64,000 nucleotides of DNA from Sphingomonas sp. HITSZ_GF (GCF_029543155.1 NZ_JARQXA010000002.1:62001-126000); one strand, 5' to 3'. Positions 1 through 10,491 are shown, counted from the first letter of the stretch. Program-made: numbers and translations. Notes: a model not told the origin generated them from the sequence alone.

Positions 1-80
1 TGAGCGAGCTGCCGGAAGACAAGCCTGCCATGCCCGCCATGGGCGGCGGCATGGGTGGCATGGGCGGTATGGACTTCTAA
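1..80 (+). CDS. groEL: GroEL chaperonin, C-terminal end (partial)
   Basis: The reading frame entering from the left edge ends SELPEDKPAMPAMGGG followed by GGM repeats and a final MDF before a TAA at 78-80. This Gly-Gly-Met tail is the hallmark C-terminus of bacterial GroEL, the 60-kDa chaperonin that folds proteins with GroES. Only about 25 codons lie inside the window. A strong hairpin terminator follows within 25 bases, as expected for the end of a groESL operon. Confidence 0.93.
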   Translation, partial: SELPEDKPAMPAMGGGMGGMGGMDF

Positions 81-104
81 GTCCCTGCACAACCACGCAG
101 AAGA

Positions 105-136
105 AGGGCCGGGAGCGATCCCGGCCCTATCTTTTT
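105..136 (+). terminator. Rho-independent terminator after groEL
   Basis: Perfect 10-bp stem AGGGCCGGGA / TCCCGGCCCT with a GCGA tetraloop (115-118), followed by ATCTTTTT. It lies 24 bases after the groEL stop codon. Confidence 0.9.
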
Positions 137-221
137 GCGGCAAAATGAACCCGGTTCCCGTTGACCTGTTGGAAATCATCCGGAAATAGCATGCTACGGA
201 ACGAAACAAGGGGTGGGTTGC

Positions 222-401
222 GTGTTCGGTTGGATCGGCGGACGGCTGCGCTGCATCGGCGGCAAGCATGAGCGTTCGGAGAAGCACGCCCAGCGCTCCG
301 GCGAGGGCGAGAAATATATCAGCAAGTGCCGCTATTGCGGCGTCCACATGACGCGTCGCGCCAAGCGCGACTGGATCGTCACGCCGAAGGGCGCACGCTG
401 A
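222..401 (+). CDS. Small basic Cys-containing protein, unknown function
   Basis: About 59 residues, basic, with two Cys pairs or singles (one early Cys, then CRYCGVHM) and a conserved-looking end RRAKRDWIV. The CxxC could bind a metal, but there is no full zinc-ribbon pattern. I chose the GTG at 222 because AAGGGG (208-213) sits at ribosome-binding distance from it; another in-frame GTG at 213 would add three residues but overlaps that site. It stands alone between the groEL terminator and the peptidase gene. The small size and lack of an assigned family keep confidence moderate. Confidence 0.6.
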   Translation: MFGWIGGRLRCIGGKHERSEKHAQRSGEGEKYISKCRYCGVHMTRRAKRDWIVTPKGAR

Positions 402-528
402 TCCCCTGAAGCGGTCGCGATCGCCTCCATAAGGCGACAATCGCGCTTCCATCCATCTCCAAACCGCGACAAACTGGCGCATCCACCACAGCGCCGGGCC
501 TACAGGCGCGTTCTCGGGGAATGGACTG

Positions 529-2388
529 ATGACCGAACTTTCTCGCCGCGAAGCGTTGACCGCGGCGGCCTTCGCCTCGCTCGCCGCAGCACTGCCCGCC
601 TGGGCCCAGGAGACCAAGATGGCCGGCCCGATGTGGGACCTCACCGAACTCTATCCGAACGACGCCGCCTGGGAGGCCGCGCGCAAGCAGGCGCTCGCCG
701 ATGTCCCGGGTGTCGCCAGGTACAAGGGCCGGCTGGGCGAGAGCGCCGGGGTGCTCGCCGAGGCGCTGGCGCTCCAGTCCGACCTCGGCCGCACCATTGC
801 CCGCATCTATACCTATGCCAGCCTGAAGGGCGACGAGGACGTTCGCATTGCGGCGAACCAGGAGAAGCTGGCCCAGGCCCGCGACCTCTATACTGCGTTC
901 GGCGAAGCGACATCCTGGGCCTCCCCCGAGCTGCTGACGCTCGGCAAGGCCAAGATCGACGCCTTCCTCGCCGCCAGCGAGACGCTGCGCACCCGCTTCG
1001 ATTTCGCGCTCGCCGACACGCTGCGCCAGGCCGAGCATACGCTGAGCCCGGAGAGCGAGGCGATCCTCGCCAGCGCCGGCTCGCCGCTCGGCGCGCCCGG
1101 CGAGATTTCGGGCCAGCTGCGCTCGTCGGACATCCCCTGGCCGACGATCACGCTGTCGACCGGCAAGGCCGTCCGCCTCGATTCGCAAGGCTATTCGCTC
1201 AACCGCGACGCACCCGATCGCGAGGATCGCAAGGCGGTGTTCAAGGCTTTCTGGACCGCGCACGGCAAGTTCCAGAGCAGCTTCGGCGCAACCTATGGCG
1301 CCAAGGTGCGCGGCGACATCTTCTACGCCAAGGCGCGGAAGTACCCGACCTCGCTGGCCCGCGCGCTTTCGGGCAACAACATTCCCGAAACGGTGTACCG
1401 CACCCTGGTGGCCGAGGCGAACAAGGGGCTGCCCCAGCTCCACCGCTATTTCGAGCTGCGCCGCAAGATGCTCAAGCTGCCCGACATCGGCTATTACGAC
1501 ATCTATCCGCCGCTCGTCTCGATGGACCGCAGCTACACGCTCGACCAGATGCGCGCGACGACGCTCGAGGCAGTGAAGCCGCTCGGCCCCGACTATCAGG
1601 CACGCATCGCCAAGGCGACCGCCGCCAAATGGATGGATCCCTGGCCCCGCGAGGGCAAGCGGCCTGGCGCGTACATGAATCCCGGCGCGTTCGACGTGCA
1701 TCCCTATCTGCTGCTCAACCTCAGCGACAAATATGACGGGATGAGCACCTATGCGCATGAATGGGGCCATGCGCTCCACTCGCTGCTCGCCAATTCGACC
1801 CAGGTCTATGACAAGGCCGATTATCCGATCTTCCTCGCCGAGATCGCCTCGACCTGCAACGAGCAGCTGCTGGTCGCGCACATGCTCAAGAACGCCAAGA
1901 CCAAGGAAGAGAAGCTCTTCTATCTGGGCCAGCAGATGGAAAACTATCGCGGCACCTTCTACCGCCAGACCATGTTCGCCGAGTTCGAGCTCAAGGCGCA
2001 CGACATGGCGGAAGCGGGCGAAGGCCTGTCGGGCGCCAAGTTCACCAAGGTCTATGGCGAGCTGCTGCGCACCTATCACGGGCCGAACATGATCCTCGAG
2101 CCCGAATATTCGAACGAGTGGGCCTATATCCCCCACTTCTACAACAGCTTCTACGTCTATCAGTATGCCACCTGCATCTCGGCGGCGACCTACTTCGCCC
2201 AGTCGATCCTGAAGGGTGGCGCGAAGGAGCGTGACAACTACCTGTCGGTGCTGAAGGCGGGCGGTTCGGACTATCCGACCGAGATCCTGAAGCGTGCCGG
2301 TCTCGATATGGCGAGTCCGGCTCCGTACCAGGCGCTCGTCGTCGACTTCAAGAACGTGCTCGACCAGGCCGAAGCGCTGCTCGGCTAA
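529..2388 (+). CDS. pepF: M3B family oligoendopeptidase F, exported
   Basis: A 619-residue zinc metallopeptidase of the oligoendopeptidase F type, which cuts short peptides. Residues 1-27 form a signal peptide with a Tat-like start (SRREAL), a hydrophobic stretch and an AWAQ cleavage site, so the enzyme should act in the periplasm, unlike the cytoplasmic PepF of Gram-positives. The catalytic motif HEWGH begins at residue 410 (H410, E411, H414), with the expected downstream acidic region FLAEIASTCNE that supplies the third zinc ligand. The length fits the family. The ATG at 529 is preceded by GGGGAA. It is monocistronic; a long hairpin follows at 2401. Confidence 0.92.
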   Translation: MTELSRREALTAAAFASLAAALPAWAQETKMAGPMWDLTELYPNDAAWEAARKQALADVPGVARYKGRLGESAGVLAEALALQSDLGRTIARIYTYASLKGDEDVRIAANQEKLAQARDLYTAFGEATSWASPELLTLGKAKIDAFLAASETLRTRFDFALADTLRQAEHTLSPESEAILASAGSPLGAPGEISGQLRSSDIPWPTITLSTGKAVRLDSQGYSLNRDAPDREDRKAVFKAFWTAHGKFQSSFGATYGAKVRGDIFYAKARKYPTSLARALSGNNIPETVYRTLVAEANKGLPQLHRYFELRRKMLKLPDIGYYDIYPPLVSMDRSYTLDQMRATTLEAVKPLGPDYQARIAKATAAKWMDPWPREGKRPGAYMNPGAFDVHPYLLLNLSDKYDGMSTYAHEWGHALHSLLANSTQVYDKADYPIFLAEIASTCNEQLLVAHMLKNAKTKEEKLFYLGQQMENYRGTFYRQTMFAEFELKAHDMAEAGEGLSGAKFTKVYGELLRTYHGPNMILEPEYSNEWAYIPHFYNSFYVYQYATCISAATYFAQSILKGGAKERDNYLSVLKAGGSDYPTEILKRAGLDMASPAPYQALVVDFKNVLDQAEALLG

Positions 2389-2400
2389 CGCCCGATCGCA

Positions 2401-2476
2401 GTGCCGGCCCGCTCCCCCGCCCGGCCTCCCAACGGCAATATATTATGGGAGGCCGGGTGGGGGAGCGGGCCGGCAC
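2401..2476. repeat. 31-bp near-perfect inverted repeat between convergent genes
   Basis: Arms 2401-2431 and 2446-2476 are complementary over 31 bp with a single mismatch that becomes a G-U pair in RNA; the loop is 14 bases and AT-rich (2432-2445). It starts 12 bases after the peptidase stop and ends 3 bases before the convergent HNH gene stop, so it can serve both transcripts. There is no clear U-tract, so it is either an atypical bidirectional terminator or a dispersed palindromic element that landed there. Confidence 0.75.
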
Positions 2477-2479
2477 CGC

Positions 2480-2758
2480 CTAGGAACGCTTTCGCGTCGG
2501 CGCATGGAAATCGGGCGGTTTGTCCGCGATCCAGGCGACGAAGCGGCGGATGTCGTCGCGTTCCCGAAGCGCTTCCAGCGTCGGGTAGAGCCGCGCCAGC
2601 TCGGCATTGGTCGCGCTGGCGTGGATCGCCCGATGACAGATCGGATGGAGCGGCACGGTCTCGCGGCCGCCCCGGCTCTTGGGCAGCACATGATGCCACT
2701 CGATCCGCCGGCCGAGCGCACGGCCACATAGCGCGCAAGCCGCGGGCGCTCCGCTCAT
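2480..2758 (-). CDS. Small HNH endonuclease-like protein
   Basis: A 92-residue protein with the zinc-finger HNH layout: CALC near the N-terminus (C8, C11), then HHVLPKSRGG (the first His of the HNH motif), then HPICHRAIH. Such stand-alone HNH proteins nick or cut DNA, but many have no known biological role. The start codon overlaps the stop of the upstream hydroxylase gene by 4 bases (ATGA), so the two are probably translated together. The C-terminal half (ERDDIRRFVAWIADKP) is a helical tail. No restriction-modification or phage partner is nearby. Confidence 0.75.
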   Translation of the reverse strand: MSGAPAACALCGRALGRRIEWHHVLPKSRGGRETVPLHPICHRAIHASATNAELARLYPTLEALRERDDIRRFVAWIADKPPDFHAPTRKRS

Positions 2759-3342
2759 CCGCCGAGCTGGCGCAGCAGCCAGTCGTCCACCACCACGTCC
2801 ATCACCAGATGGATGCGCGGCGTCGTCCCGCCATTCACCACGCTGTGCGGATCGGCGAGCCGCAGATACCAGGCCTCGCCCGGCGCCATCGCCACCCGCG
2901 TGCCGTTCAGCCGGAAATCGACATCGGCATTGGTGACGACCGCTACATGGATGCGGGCGAAACCCTCGGCCACGTCGAGATCGAGGTCGCGATGCTCCTT
3001 GATCACCGATCCCGCCGCGAGCCGCATCAGTCGCGCCGAGCGCACCGGGCAGCGAAAGGCCCGGAGCACTGCCGACAGCGCCGGCATCCGTGCCCGCCAG
3101 GGCGTGTCGACGAACGCGGTTTCGTCGGGCGGCGAATAGATCATCTGGATCGGATGCCGCGCGCTTGCCGCGGCACGCAGCGGTAGCGCGCTCCAGTCGC
3201 CCTCGAAATTCTGCTGGACGAAATGGGTGGTGAAGTCGCCGCGTTCGAGCGCAGCGACATCGGCGACGAGCGGCGCGGGATCGAAGGCGAAAGGCAGCCT
3301 GATCCGATCGGGCAACACCGATTGTACCTGCGCGGTCGCCAT
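2755..3342 (-). CDS. Aspartyl/asparaginyl beta-hydroxylase domain protein
   Basis: A 195-residue protein made up almost entirely of an AspH-type 2-oxoglutarate/Fe(II) dioxygenase domain. Visible features are KEHRDLD (H117 likely iron ligand), RIHVAVVTN (R130, the 2-oxoglutarate-binding strand) and DPHSVVNGG (H166, second iron ligand). Family members hydroxylate Asp or Asn side chains in peptides or free substrates. It is cytoplasmic, with no signal peptide. It is transcribed divergently from a sulfotransferase whose start lies 48 bases away, and is coupled to the HNH gene downstream. The substrate cannot be read from sequence. Confidence 0.85.
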   Translation of the reverse strand: MATAQVQSVLPDRIRLPFAFDPAPLVADVAALERGDFTTHFVQQNFEGDWSALPLRAAASARHPIQMIYSPPDETAFVDTPWRARMPALSAVLRAFRCPVRSARLMRLAAGSVIKEHRDLDLDVAEGFARIHVAVVTNADVDFRLNGTRVAMAPGEAWYLRLADPHSVVNGGTTPRIHLVMDVVVDDWLLRQLGG

Positions 3343-3390
3343 ATTAGCCTTGGCCCTTCCTTGCAGCGAGCGAGCCTATCCGACCCGCCC

Positions 3391-4503
3391 ATGAATGCAA
3401 CTTCGCCCCTTGCCGCCTTCCGCGCCGCGCTGCTTGCCGACCCCGCCGCACAGCAACAGCTCGCCGAGCCGGTCGAGCCGGATCGGTTCGAGGCGCAGGC
3501 CTGCGCATGGGCTGCGGCGCAAGGGATTGCGCTCACCCCGGCAATGCTGCGCGAAGCCGAGCAAGGCGCGCCGCTGCGGATCGAGCGCTGCCCGCCGGCC
3601 GGATGGCTGCCTGCCGCGCTCGGCCCCGACCTGGCGATCGAATGGCTTCACTTCGCCGGCGTCGTGCCCAATCATCCCTTTTTCGAGATCGCCCAGCGCG
3701 AGGCGCGGGCGCGCCCGCTCAACCGATTGCTTCGGTTGCGTACCACGCTCGACACGCTGATCGACGCGCCGCGCGCCGCCGGTTTCGCTCCCGCCGGCTT
3801 TATCTTCCACATGTCGCGCTGCGGCTCGACACTGGTCGCGCAGATGCTCGGCGCTGCGCCGGGCCATGTCGCGCTGTCCGAACCCGCACCGCTCGACGCA
3901 CTGATCCGCGCGCCGCTCGGCGATGAAGAGCGCCATGCCGAGGCGCTGCGCGCGCTGCTCCATGCCTGGGGCCGCAGCGCCGACCGGTTGTTCGTCAAGT
4001 TCGATGCCTGGCACACGCGCGCGCTGCCGCTGCTGCGCCGCGCCTTTCCCCACGTGCCCTGGATCTTCCTCCACCGCGATCCGGTGGAGGTGCTGGTGTC
4101 GCACCGGCGCGGACGCGGCACGCATACCGTGCCCGGGCTTATCCCGCTCGACTGGTTCGGCCTGGCTCCGGCGGATGCCGGCCTGCCGGAGACGGCATTC
4201 ACTGCGAGGGTGCTCGAGCAGATCTGCACGCCTGCCATGGCGCACGCTGCAGAGGGCGGCCTGCTGGTCGACTATGCCGAGCTGCCCCGGGCATTCTTCA
4301 CCCGCATCCTGCCGCATTTCGGGCTGGAGCCGGATGCACGGGCGCGGGTCGCGATGGAGCGGGCCGCCGCGCGCAACGCCAAGGAACCGCACGCCGCCTT
4401 CCTGCCGGACGACGATGCCAAGCAGCGCGAAGCCGGGCCGGAGCAGCATGCCGCCGCGGCCCGGGTCCGCGTCGTGCTCAGCCCTTCTGCATCGCCTCGA
4501 TGA
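3391..4503 (+). CDS. Sulfotransferase-like protein with Nif11-like N-terminal domain
   Basis: 370 residues. About residues 140-153 (FHMSRCGSTLVAQML) form the P-loop that binds the 5'-phosphosulfate of PAPS in sulfotransferases; FLHRDPVEVLVSHR is the matching 3'-phosphate-binding segment. The first 60 residues (LAAFRAALLADPAAQQQL, then QGIALTPAMLREA) read like the Nif11/TIGR03798 leader-type domain, normally found at the front of ribosomal peptide precursors. The ATG at 3391 was chosen because the longer frame runs back into the divergent hydroxylase gene. Its end overlaps the convergent manC by 26 bases. The sulfation target is unknown. Confidence 0.78.
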   Translation: MNATSPLAAFRAALLADPAAQQQLAEPVEPDRFEAQACAWAAAQGIALTPAMLREAEQGAPLRIERCPPAGWLPAALGPDLAIEWLHFAGVVPNHPFFEIAQREARARPLNRLLRLRTTLDTLIDAPRAAGFAPAGFIFHMSRCGSTLVAQMLGAAPGHVALSEPAPLDALIRAPLGDEERHAEALRALLHAWGRSADRLFVKFDAWHTRALPLLRRAFPHVPWIFLHRDPVEVLVSHRRGRGTHTVPGLIPLDWFGLAPADAGLPETAFTARVLEQICTPAMAHAAEGGLLVDYAELPRAFFTRILPHFGLEPDARARVAMERAAARNAKEPHAAFLPDDDAKQREAGPEQHAAAARVRVVLSPSASPR

Positions 4504-5536
4504 TCTTCTTCACCTCCTGGCTGCGGCCGCGCGGCAGCACCAGGATGTCGTCGCCCGAGGCCACCACGATCAGGTCTTCGACGCCGACCAGCGCCACGCG
4601 CTTGCCCGGTTCGGCGCGCACCAGACAGTTGCTCGATTCGATCACCACCGCATCGCCGCGCACGACGTTGCCACCGGCATCGGCATGGCTGATCGCGTGC
4701 AGCGCATCCCAGCTGCCGACGTCGCTCCAGCCCATGGTGACCGGCACCACCGCCACGCGCGGCGCCTTCTCCATCACCGCATAGTCGATCGAGTCCGAAG
4801 GGCAGGCGGCGAAGCTGTCCGCATCGGGCCAGATTCGCGCGCCGTCGCGGCGGCCCTTTTCCATCGCCAGCTGCGCGGCGACCAGCATCTCCGGCGCATA
4901 GCTCGCCAGCGCCCCCAGATAGGCATCCGCGCGGAACAGGAAGATGCCGCCGTTCCAGGTATGGCCGCCCTCGCGCAGCATCGCCTCGGCCTTGTCGCGT
5001 GGCGGCTTCTCGACGAAGCGCTCGACCCGGTGGACGCCCTCGCCGATCGCCTCGCCCACCTTGATCCAGCCATAGCCGGTCTCGGGCGCGTTGGGCGTGA
5101 TGCCGAAGGTCACCAGCCAGCCGTCACGCACCAGCGGCAAGGCCGCATGGATCGCGGCATGAAAGGCATCGACATCGGTGATGACGTGGTCGGACGGCAT
5201 CACCAGCAGCGGCTCGGCGCCGCCACCCGCTGCGATCGCAGCCAGCGCGATCGCAGGCGCGGTGTTGCGCCCCATCGGCTCGAGCACCAGCGCCCGCGCC
5301 GGGCTGTCCGCCGCGGCCAGCTGCTCCTCGACGATATCGACGTGAAAGGCATTGGCGACCACGATCGGCGCCGCGAAACGCTCACCAGCGGCACGGCGTG
5401 CGGTGAGCTGGAGCATCGTCTCTTCCGCCGTCAGCGGCAGCAGCTGCTTGGGCCGCTCCGCGCGCGACATCGGCCAAAGGCGCGTACCCGAACCGCCCGA
5501 AAGGATGACAGGGACGATCGGCTGCGAATCCGGCAT
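4478..5536 (-). CDS. manC: Mannose-1-phosphate guanylyltransferase
   Basis: 352 residues; makes GDP-mannose from mannose-1-phosphate and GTP in the cytoplasm, the donor for mannose- or fucose-containing polysaccharides. The nucleotidyltransferase signature VILSGGSGTRLWPMSR is at residues 10-25, followed by the PKQLLPL segment; FVEKP appears mid-protein. The length covers only the guanylyltransferase domain with its left-handed helix; the C-terminal cupin isomerase domain of bifunctional AlgA/ManC types is absent. It is divergent from the exopolysaccharide sugar transferase, consistent with a polysaccharide locus. Confidence 0.93.
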   Translation of the reverse strand: MPDSQPIVPVILSGGSGTRLWPMSRAERPKQLLPLTAEETMLQLTARRAAGERFAAPIVVANAFHVDIVEEQLAAADSPARALVLEPMGRNTAPAIALAAIAAGGGAEPLLVMPSDHVITDVDAFHAAIHAALPLVRDGWLVTFGITPNAPETGYGWIKVGEAIGEGVHRVERFVEKPPRDKAEAMLREGGHTWNGGIFLFRADAYLGALASYAPEMLVAAQLAMEKGRRDGARIWPDADSFAACPSDSIDYAVMEKAPRVAVVPVTMGWSDVGSWDALHAISHADAGGNVVRGDAVVIESSNCLVRAEPGKRVALVGVEDLIVVASGDDILVLPRGRSQEVKKIIEAMQKG

Positions 5537-5581
5537 AGACTACGGACCTCCTGAGATTGGCTTTGATGGGTTTGCCCGCCC

Positions 5582-5603
5582 GATCAAACACATGGCTTTG
5601 ATC
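5582..5603. promoter_or_regulatory. Inverted repeat GATCAAA-N8-TTTGATC in a divergent promoter region
   Basis: Perfect 7-bp arms at 5582-5588 and 5597-5603 with an 8-base spacer, giving about 1.5 helical turns between half-site centres. A further TTTGAT lies at 5562-5567. It sits between manC and the sugar transferase, both probably polysaccharide genes, so it could be the operator for a dimeric regulator. The binding protein is unknown. Confidence 0.45.
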
Positions 5604-5695
5604 ACAGTTTCGTGACTGCCTCCAGATTTTTCGCTTTTCCGGAAAGCGTCCCGCGTGTCGGATTTGTTTACACTTACCCCCTAAAGCGAACGGTG

Positions 5696-7084
5696 ATGAT
5701 CCGCCTGTTCAAGCATTATGTGCCCAACGCGGTGCTGCTGCTCGGCTTTCTCGACATCCTGCTGCTGGGGGTGTCGGGCGAGTTGGGCTGGATGCTGCGC
5801 GCCCACCAGCTTGGCATCGGCCTGCCGCCGGTGCAGACGCGCTGGCCCCAGCTGGTCAGCTATGCCCTGTTCCTCGAAGTCGCGATGGTCTCGGTCGGCG
5901 TCTATGGCGCCGACGCGCTCCAGTCGCTCCGCTATGCCACCGCCCGGTTGATCGTCGCGATCTCGCTCGGCGTGATCGGGCTCAGCGTGCTCTATTTCCT
6001 GATCCCCGAGATCGGCTTCTGGCGCTCCAACCTGCTCTACGCGATGGGCTGCTCGATCGCCGCGCTGATCGCGCTACGCATCGTGCTGGGCAAGGCGCTG
6101 GGCAGCCAGGCGTTCAAGCGCCGCATCGTCGTGCTCGGCGCCGGGCCGCGCGCCAAGCGGCTCAAGGACCTGTCCAAGACGCCGGGCGCGGGCTTCGTCG
6201 TCGTCGGCTATGTCGCGATGAGCGAGGCCAACCGCGTGATCCCCGAGGCGATCGCGCGCGACGCGATCTACAACCTCGCCGATCATGTCGTCGTGCTCAA
6301 TGCCAGCGAAGTGGTGCTGGCGCTGGAAGAGCGCCGCAACGCGCTGCCGCTCAAGGACCTGCTGCGCATCAAGACCACGGGCGTGCACGTCAACGAGATC
6401 TCGACCTTCCTCGAGCGCGAGACCGGCCGTGTCGACCTGGACAGCGTCAACCCGAGCTGGCTGATCTTCTCCGACGGCTTCTCCTCGGGCAGGATGCTGT
6501 CGAGCATGTTCAAGCGGCTGTTCGACATCGGCGCCAGCGCCGTGCTGCTCACGCTGATGCTGCCGATCATCCTGCTAACCGCGATCGCCGTGAAGCTGGA
6601 GAGCAAGGGCCCGGCCTTTTACCGCCAGCGCCGCGTCGGCCTCTACGGCACCGGCTTCGACGTCATCAAGCTGCGCTCGATGCGCCAGGATGCCGAAGCG
6701 GGCGGCAAGGCGGTCTGGGCAGAGAAGGACGATCCGCGCATCACCCGCATCGGTCGCATCATCCGCAAGACGCGGATCGACGAGCTGCCGCAATGCTGGA
6801 GCGTGCTCAAGGGCGAGATGAGCTTTGTCGGCCCCCGCCCCGAGCGCCCGCAATTCGTCGAGGACCTCGAGACCAAGCTGCCTTATTATGCCGAGCGCCA
6901 CATGGTGAAGCCGGGCATCACCGGCTGGGCGCAGATCAACTATCCCTATGGCGCCTCGATCGAGGATTCGCGCCAGAAGCTCGAATACGACCTCTATTAC
7001 GCGAAGAACTATTCGCCCTTCCTCGACGTGCTGATCCTCCTCCAGACCATCCGCGTCGTGCTCTTCCCCGAAGGCGCGCGCTGA
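5696..7084 (+). CDS. PEP-CTERM-system-type undecaprenyl-phosphate sugar transferase (EpsB/WbaP-like)
   Basis: 462 residues. The N-terminal half has about four membrane helices and a CoA-binding-like Rossmann region (RRIVVLGAGPRAKRL). The C-terminal 200 residues are a bacterial sugar transferase domain: KRLFDIGASAVLLTLMLPI membrane hairpin, then FYRQRRVGLYG, KLRSMR, the GRIIRKTRIDELPQ segment and FVGPRPERPQF. It transfers a sugar-1-phosphate to the lipid carrier, the first step of exopolysaccharide assembly. The longer frame starts at 5612, but the ATG at 5696 begins the family-like MIRLFKHYVPNAVLLLG. It overlaps the prsK start by one base. Confidence 0.88.
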   Translation: MIRLFKHYVPNAVLLLGFLDILLLGVSGELGWMLRAHQLGIGLPPVQTRWPQLVSYALFLEVAMVSVGVYGADALQSLRYATARLIVAISLGVIGLSVLYFLIPEIGFWRSNLLYAMGCSIAALIALRIVLGKALGSQAFKRRIVVLGAGPRAKRLKDLSKTPGAGFVVVGYVAMSEANRVIPEAIARDAIYNLADHVVVLNASEVVLALEERRNALPLKDLLRIKTTGVHVNEISTFLERETGRVDLDSVNPSWLIFSDGFSSGRMLSSMFKRLFDIGASAVLLTLMLPIILLTAIAVKLESKGPAFYRQRRVGLYGTGFDVIKLRSMRQDAEAGGKAVWAEKDDPRITRIGRIIRKTRIDELPQCWSVLKGEMSFVGPRPERPQFVEDLETKLPYYAERHMVKPGITGWAQINYPYGASIEDSRQKLEYDLYYAKNYSPFLDVLILLQTIRVVLFPEGAR

Positions 7085-9134
7085 TGGCGACGCTGCTGCT
7101 CTGGCTGCACGCGCTCGCCGCGCTGCTGTTCGGGGCGCTTGCGCTCTGGGCCTGGCGCAGCGGCGTGGGCGCGCTGCCGCGCCGCCCGCTCGCCTTCGCG
7201 CTGGCGGCGACCGCGCTCTGGGCGCTCGCCATTGCCGGCATCGGATCGACCGACATCGCCACCTGGTTCGCCGAGGCGCTGCGCAATCTCGCCTGGCTCG
7301 GCTTCATGCTGATGCTCCACCGCCGCGACGCGCAGATGCGCCCGCCGCTCGCGCTGGGCACCGTCTATGGCGTGGTCGCGCTGGTGCAGATTGCCGCGCT
7401 CGCGCTCACGCTGATTTCCTATACCGATCCAGGCGGTGCCGCGACCGACATTGCCAATGCGGCGCTGCTGCTGCGGATGCTGGTCGCCGTGGCTGCGCTG
7501 GTGCTGGTCCAGGCGCTGTGGTCCGCGCTTAGCCCCGCCGCGGGCGGGCCGCTGCGCACCCTGGTGGCGGCGCTTGCCGGCATGTGGTGCGCCGAGTTTG
7601 CGCTCTACAGCGTCGCCTATCTCGCAGCCGAATGGCGGATCGAGCCGCTGGCCCTGCGCGGCCTCGCCTATCTGGCGGTGGCGATGGCGATCGGCGCGGC
7701 GCTCCAGCGCAAGGGGGAGTGGAAGATCGAGGTGTCGCGCACCGTCACCTACCAGTCGCTCTCGCTGGTCGCGATCGGTGCCTATTTCGCGCTGCTGGCG
7801 CTCGCCACCTCGGCGATCGCGGCGGTGGGCGGCGCCAATGCCCGCATCCTGCAGACTGCCTTCGTGCTCGGCTCCACTGCCGCGATCCTCACGCTGGTGG
7901 CGAACAGCTGGCTGCGCGCCTGGCTGAAGGTCAAGCTCGCCAAGCACCTGTTCCGCCACCGCTATGACTATCGCACCGAATGGATGCGCTTCACCGAAAC
8001 GCTCGGTAGCCCGCAGGGTGGCGCCGGACTCGAAGAGCGCATCGTCAAGGCCGTGGCCGACCTGACCGACAGCCCCGCCGGCGTGCTGCTCGTTCCCGAT
8101 ACGAACGGGCTCGGCGTGGGCGCGAGCTGGAACTGGGACCGCACGACGCTGCCGATTGCGAGCGACGAGGGGCTGGCCCGCCACCTCCACGAGACCGGCC
8201 GCATCGTCGAGCTCGACGCGGTGCGCCGCCAGGAAGACCATCTCGACACGCCCGCCGTGCCGATCTGGATGCTCGACCTGGCCGAGGCCTGGGTGCTGGT
8301 GCCGCTGCCGCATCATGCCGATCTGGCCGGTGCGATCCTGCTCGCCCGCCCGCCGCTCGACCGCGCGCTCGACTGGGAGGATTTCGACCTGCTCAAGGTC
8401 GCCGGTCGCCAGGCCGCCTCATACCTCGCCGAAGCCCGCGCGCAGGACGCGCTGGCCGAGGCGCAGCGCTTCGACGAGTTCAACCGCCGCTTCGCCTTCA
8501 TCCTCCACGACATCAAGAACCTTGTGAGCCAGCTTACCCTCACCGCACGCAACGCCGAGCGCCATGCCGACAATCCCGAATTCCGCGCCGACATGGTGGC
8601 GACGCTGCACAACAGCGCCGAACGGATGAACGCACTGCTCGCGCGTCTCTCTCAAAATCATCGCGGCCGCAGCGAAGCGCCGCACGCGATCGAGATCGTC
8701 GCGCTGGTCGAGCGCGTCGCCGGGCAACGCAAGGGCCAGCATCCGGTGCTCACCTCGGGCGTGCGCAACGCCATCGCCCATGCCGATCCGGCGAGCCTCG
8801 AGCAGCTGCTCGGCCATCTCGTCCAGAATGCGATCGAAGCGAGCCCGGCGACCGAGCCGGTCACGCTGTCGGTCTCGGCGGACGGCGAGCGCGTGGCGAT
8901 CGATGTGATCGACCAGGGCTGCGGCATGTCGCCGGCCTTCATCCGCGACAAGCTGTTCAAGCCCTTCGTCTCGTCCAAGGATGGCGGCTTCGGCATCGGC
9001 GCCTTCGAGGCGCGCCAGCTCGCCCACGCCATGGACGGCCGCATCGAAGTCACTTCGCGCGAAGGCAAGGGCACGCGCTTTCGCGTGATCCTCAAGGCCG
9101 CGCATCCCGCCGATCTCGGAATGGGGAGGGCCGC

Positions 9135-9138
<4 letters not shown>
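7084..9138 (+). CDS. prsK: PEP-CTERM/exosortase-system histidine kinase PrsK
   Basis: 684 residues, close to the usual PrsK length. The first 270 residues hold around eight membrane helices; a GAF-like domain follows (about 310-440); the phosphoacceptor segment FAFILHDIKNLVSQL carries H475; the ATPase part has the N-box VQNAIEASP, the G1 box DQGCGMSP and the G2 box GGFGIGAFEARQL. PrsK phosphorylates PrsR in systems that control exopolysaccharide and PEP-CTERM protein genes. The GGFGIG and HDIKN variants are typical of this family. The start overlaps the previous stop (TGATG), and the stop overlaps the prsR start. Confidence 0.9.

Positions 9139-10491
<1,353 letters not shown>

Noticed and set aside
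198..225. GGAAC followed by CGTG before the small 59-residue gene, as an EcfG-type stress promoter
   Set aside because: The spacing is 18 bases and the second element is CGTG rather than CGTT; too weak.
5639..5660. Possible sigma-54 promoter (GG-N10-GC at GGAAAGCGTCCCGC) before the sugar transferase
   Set aside because: Only the two dinucleotides match; the flanking -24 and -12 bases do not fit TGGCAC and TTGC.
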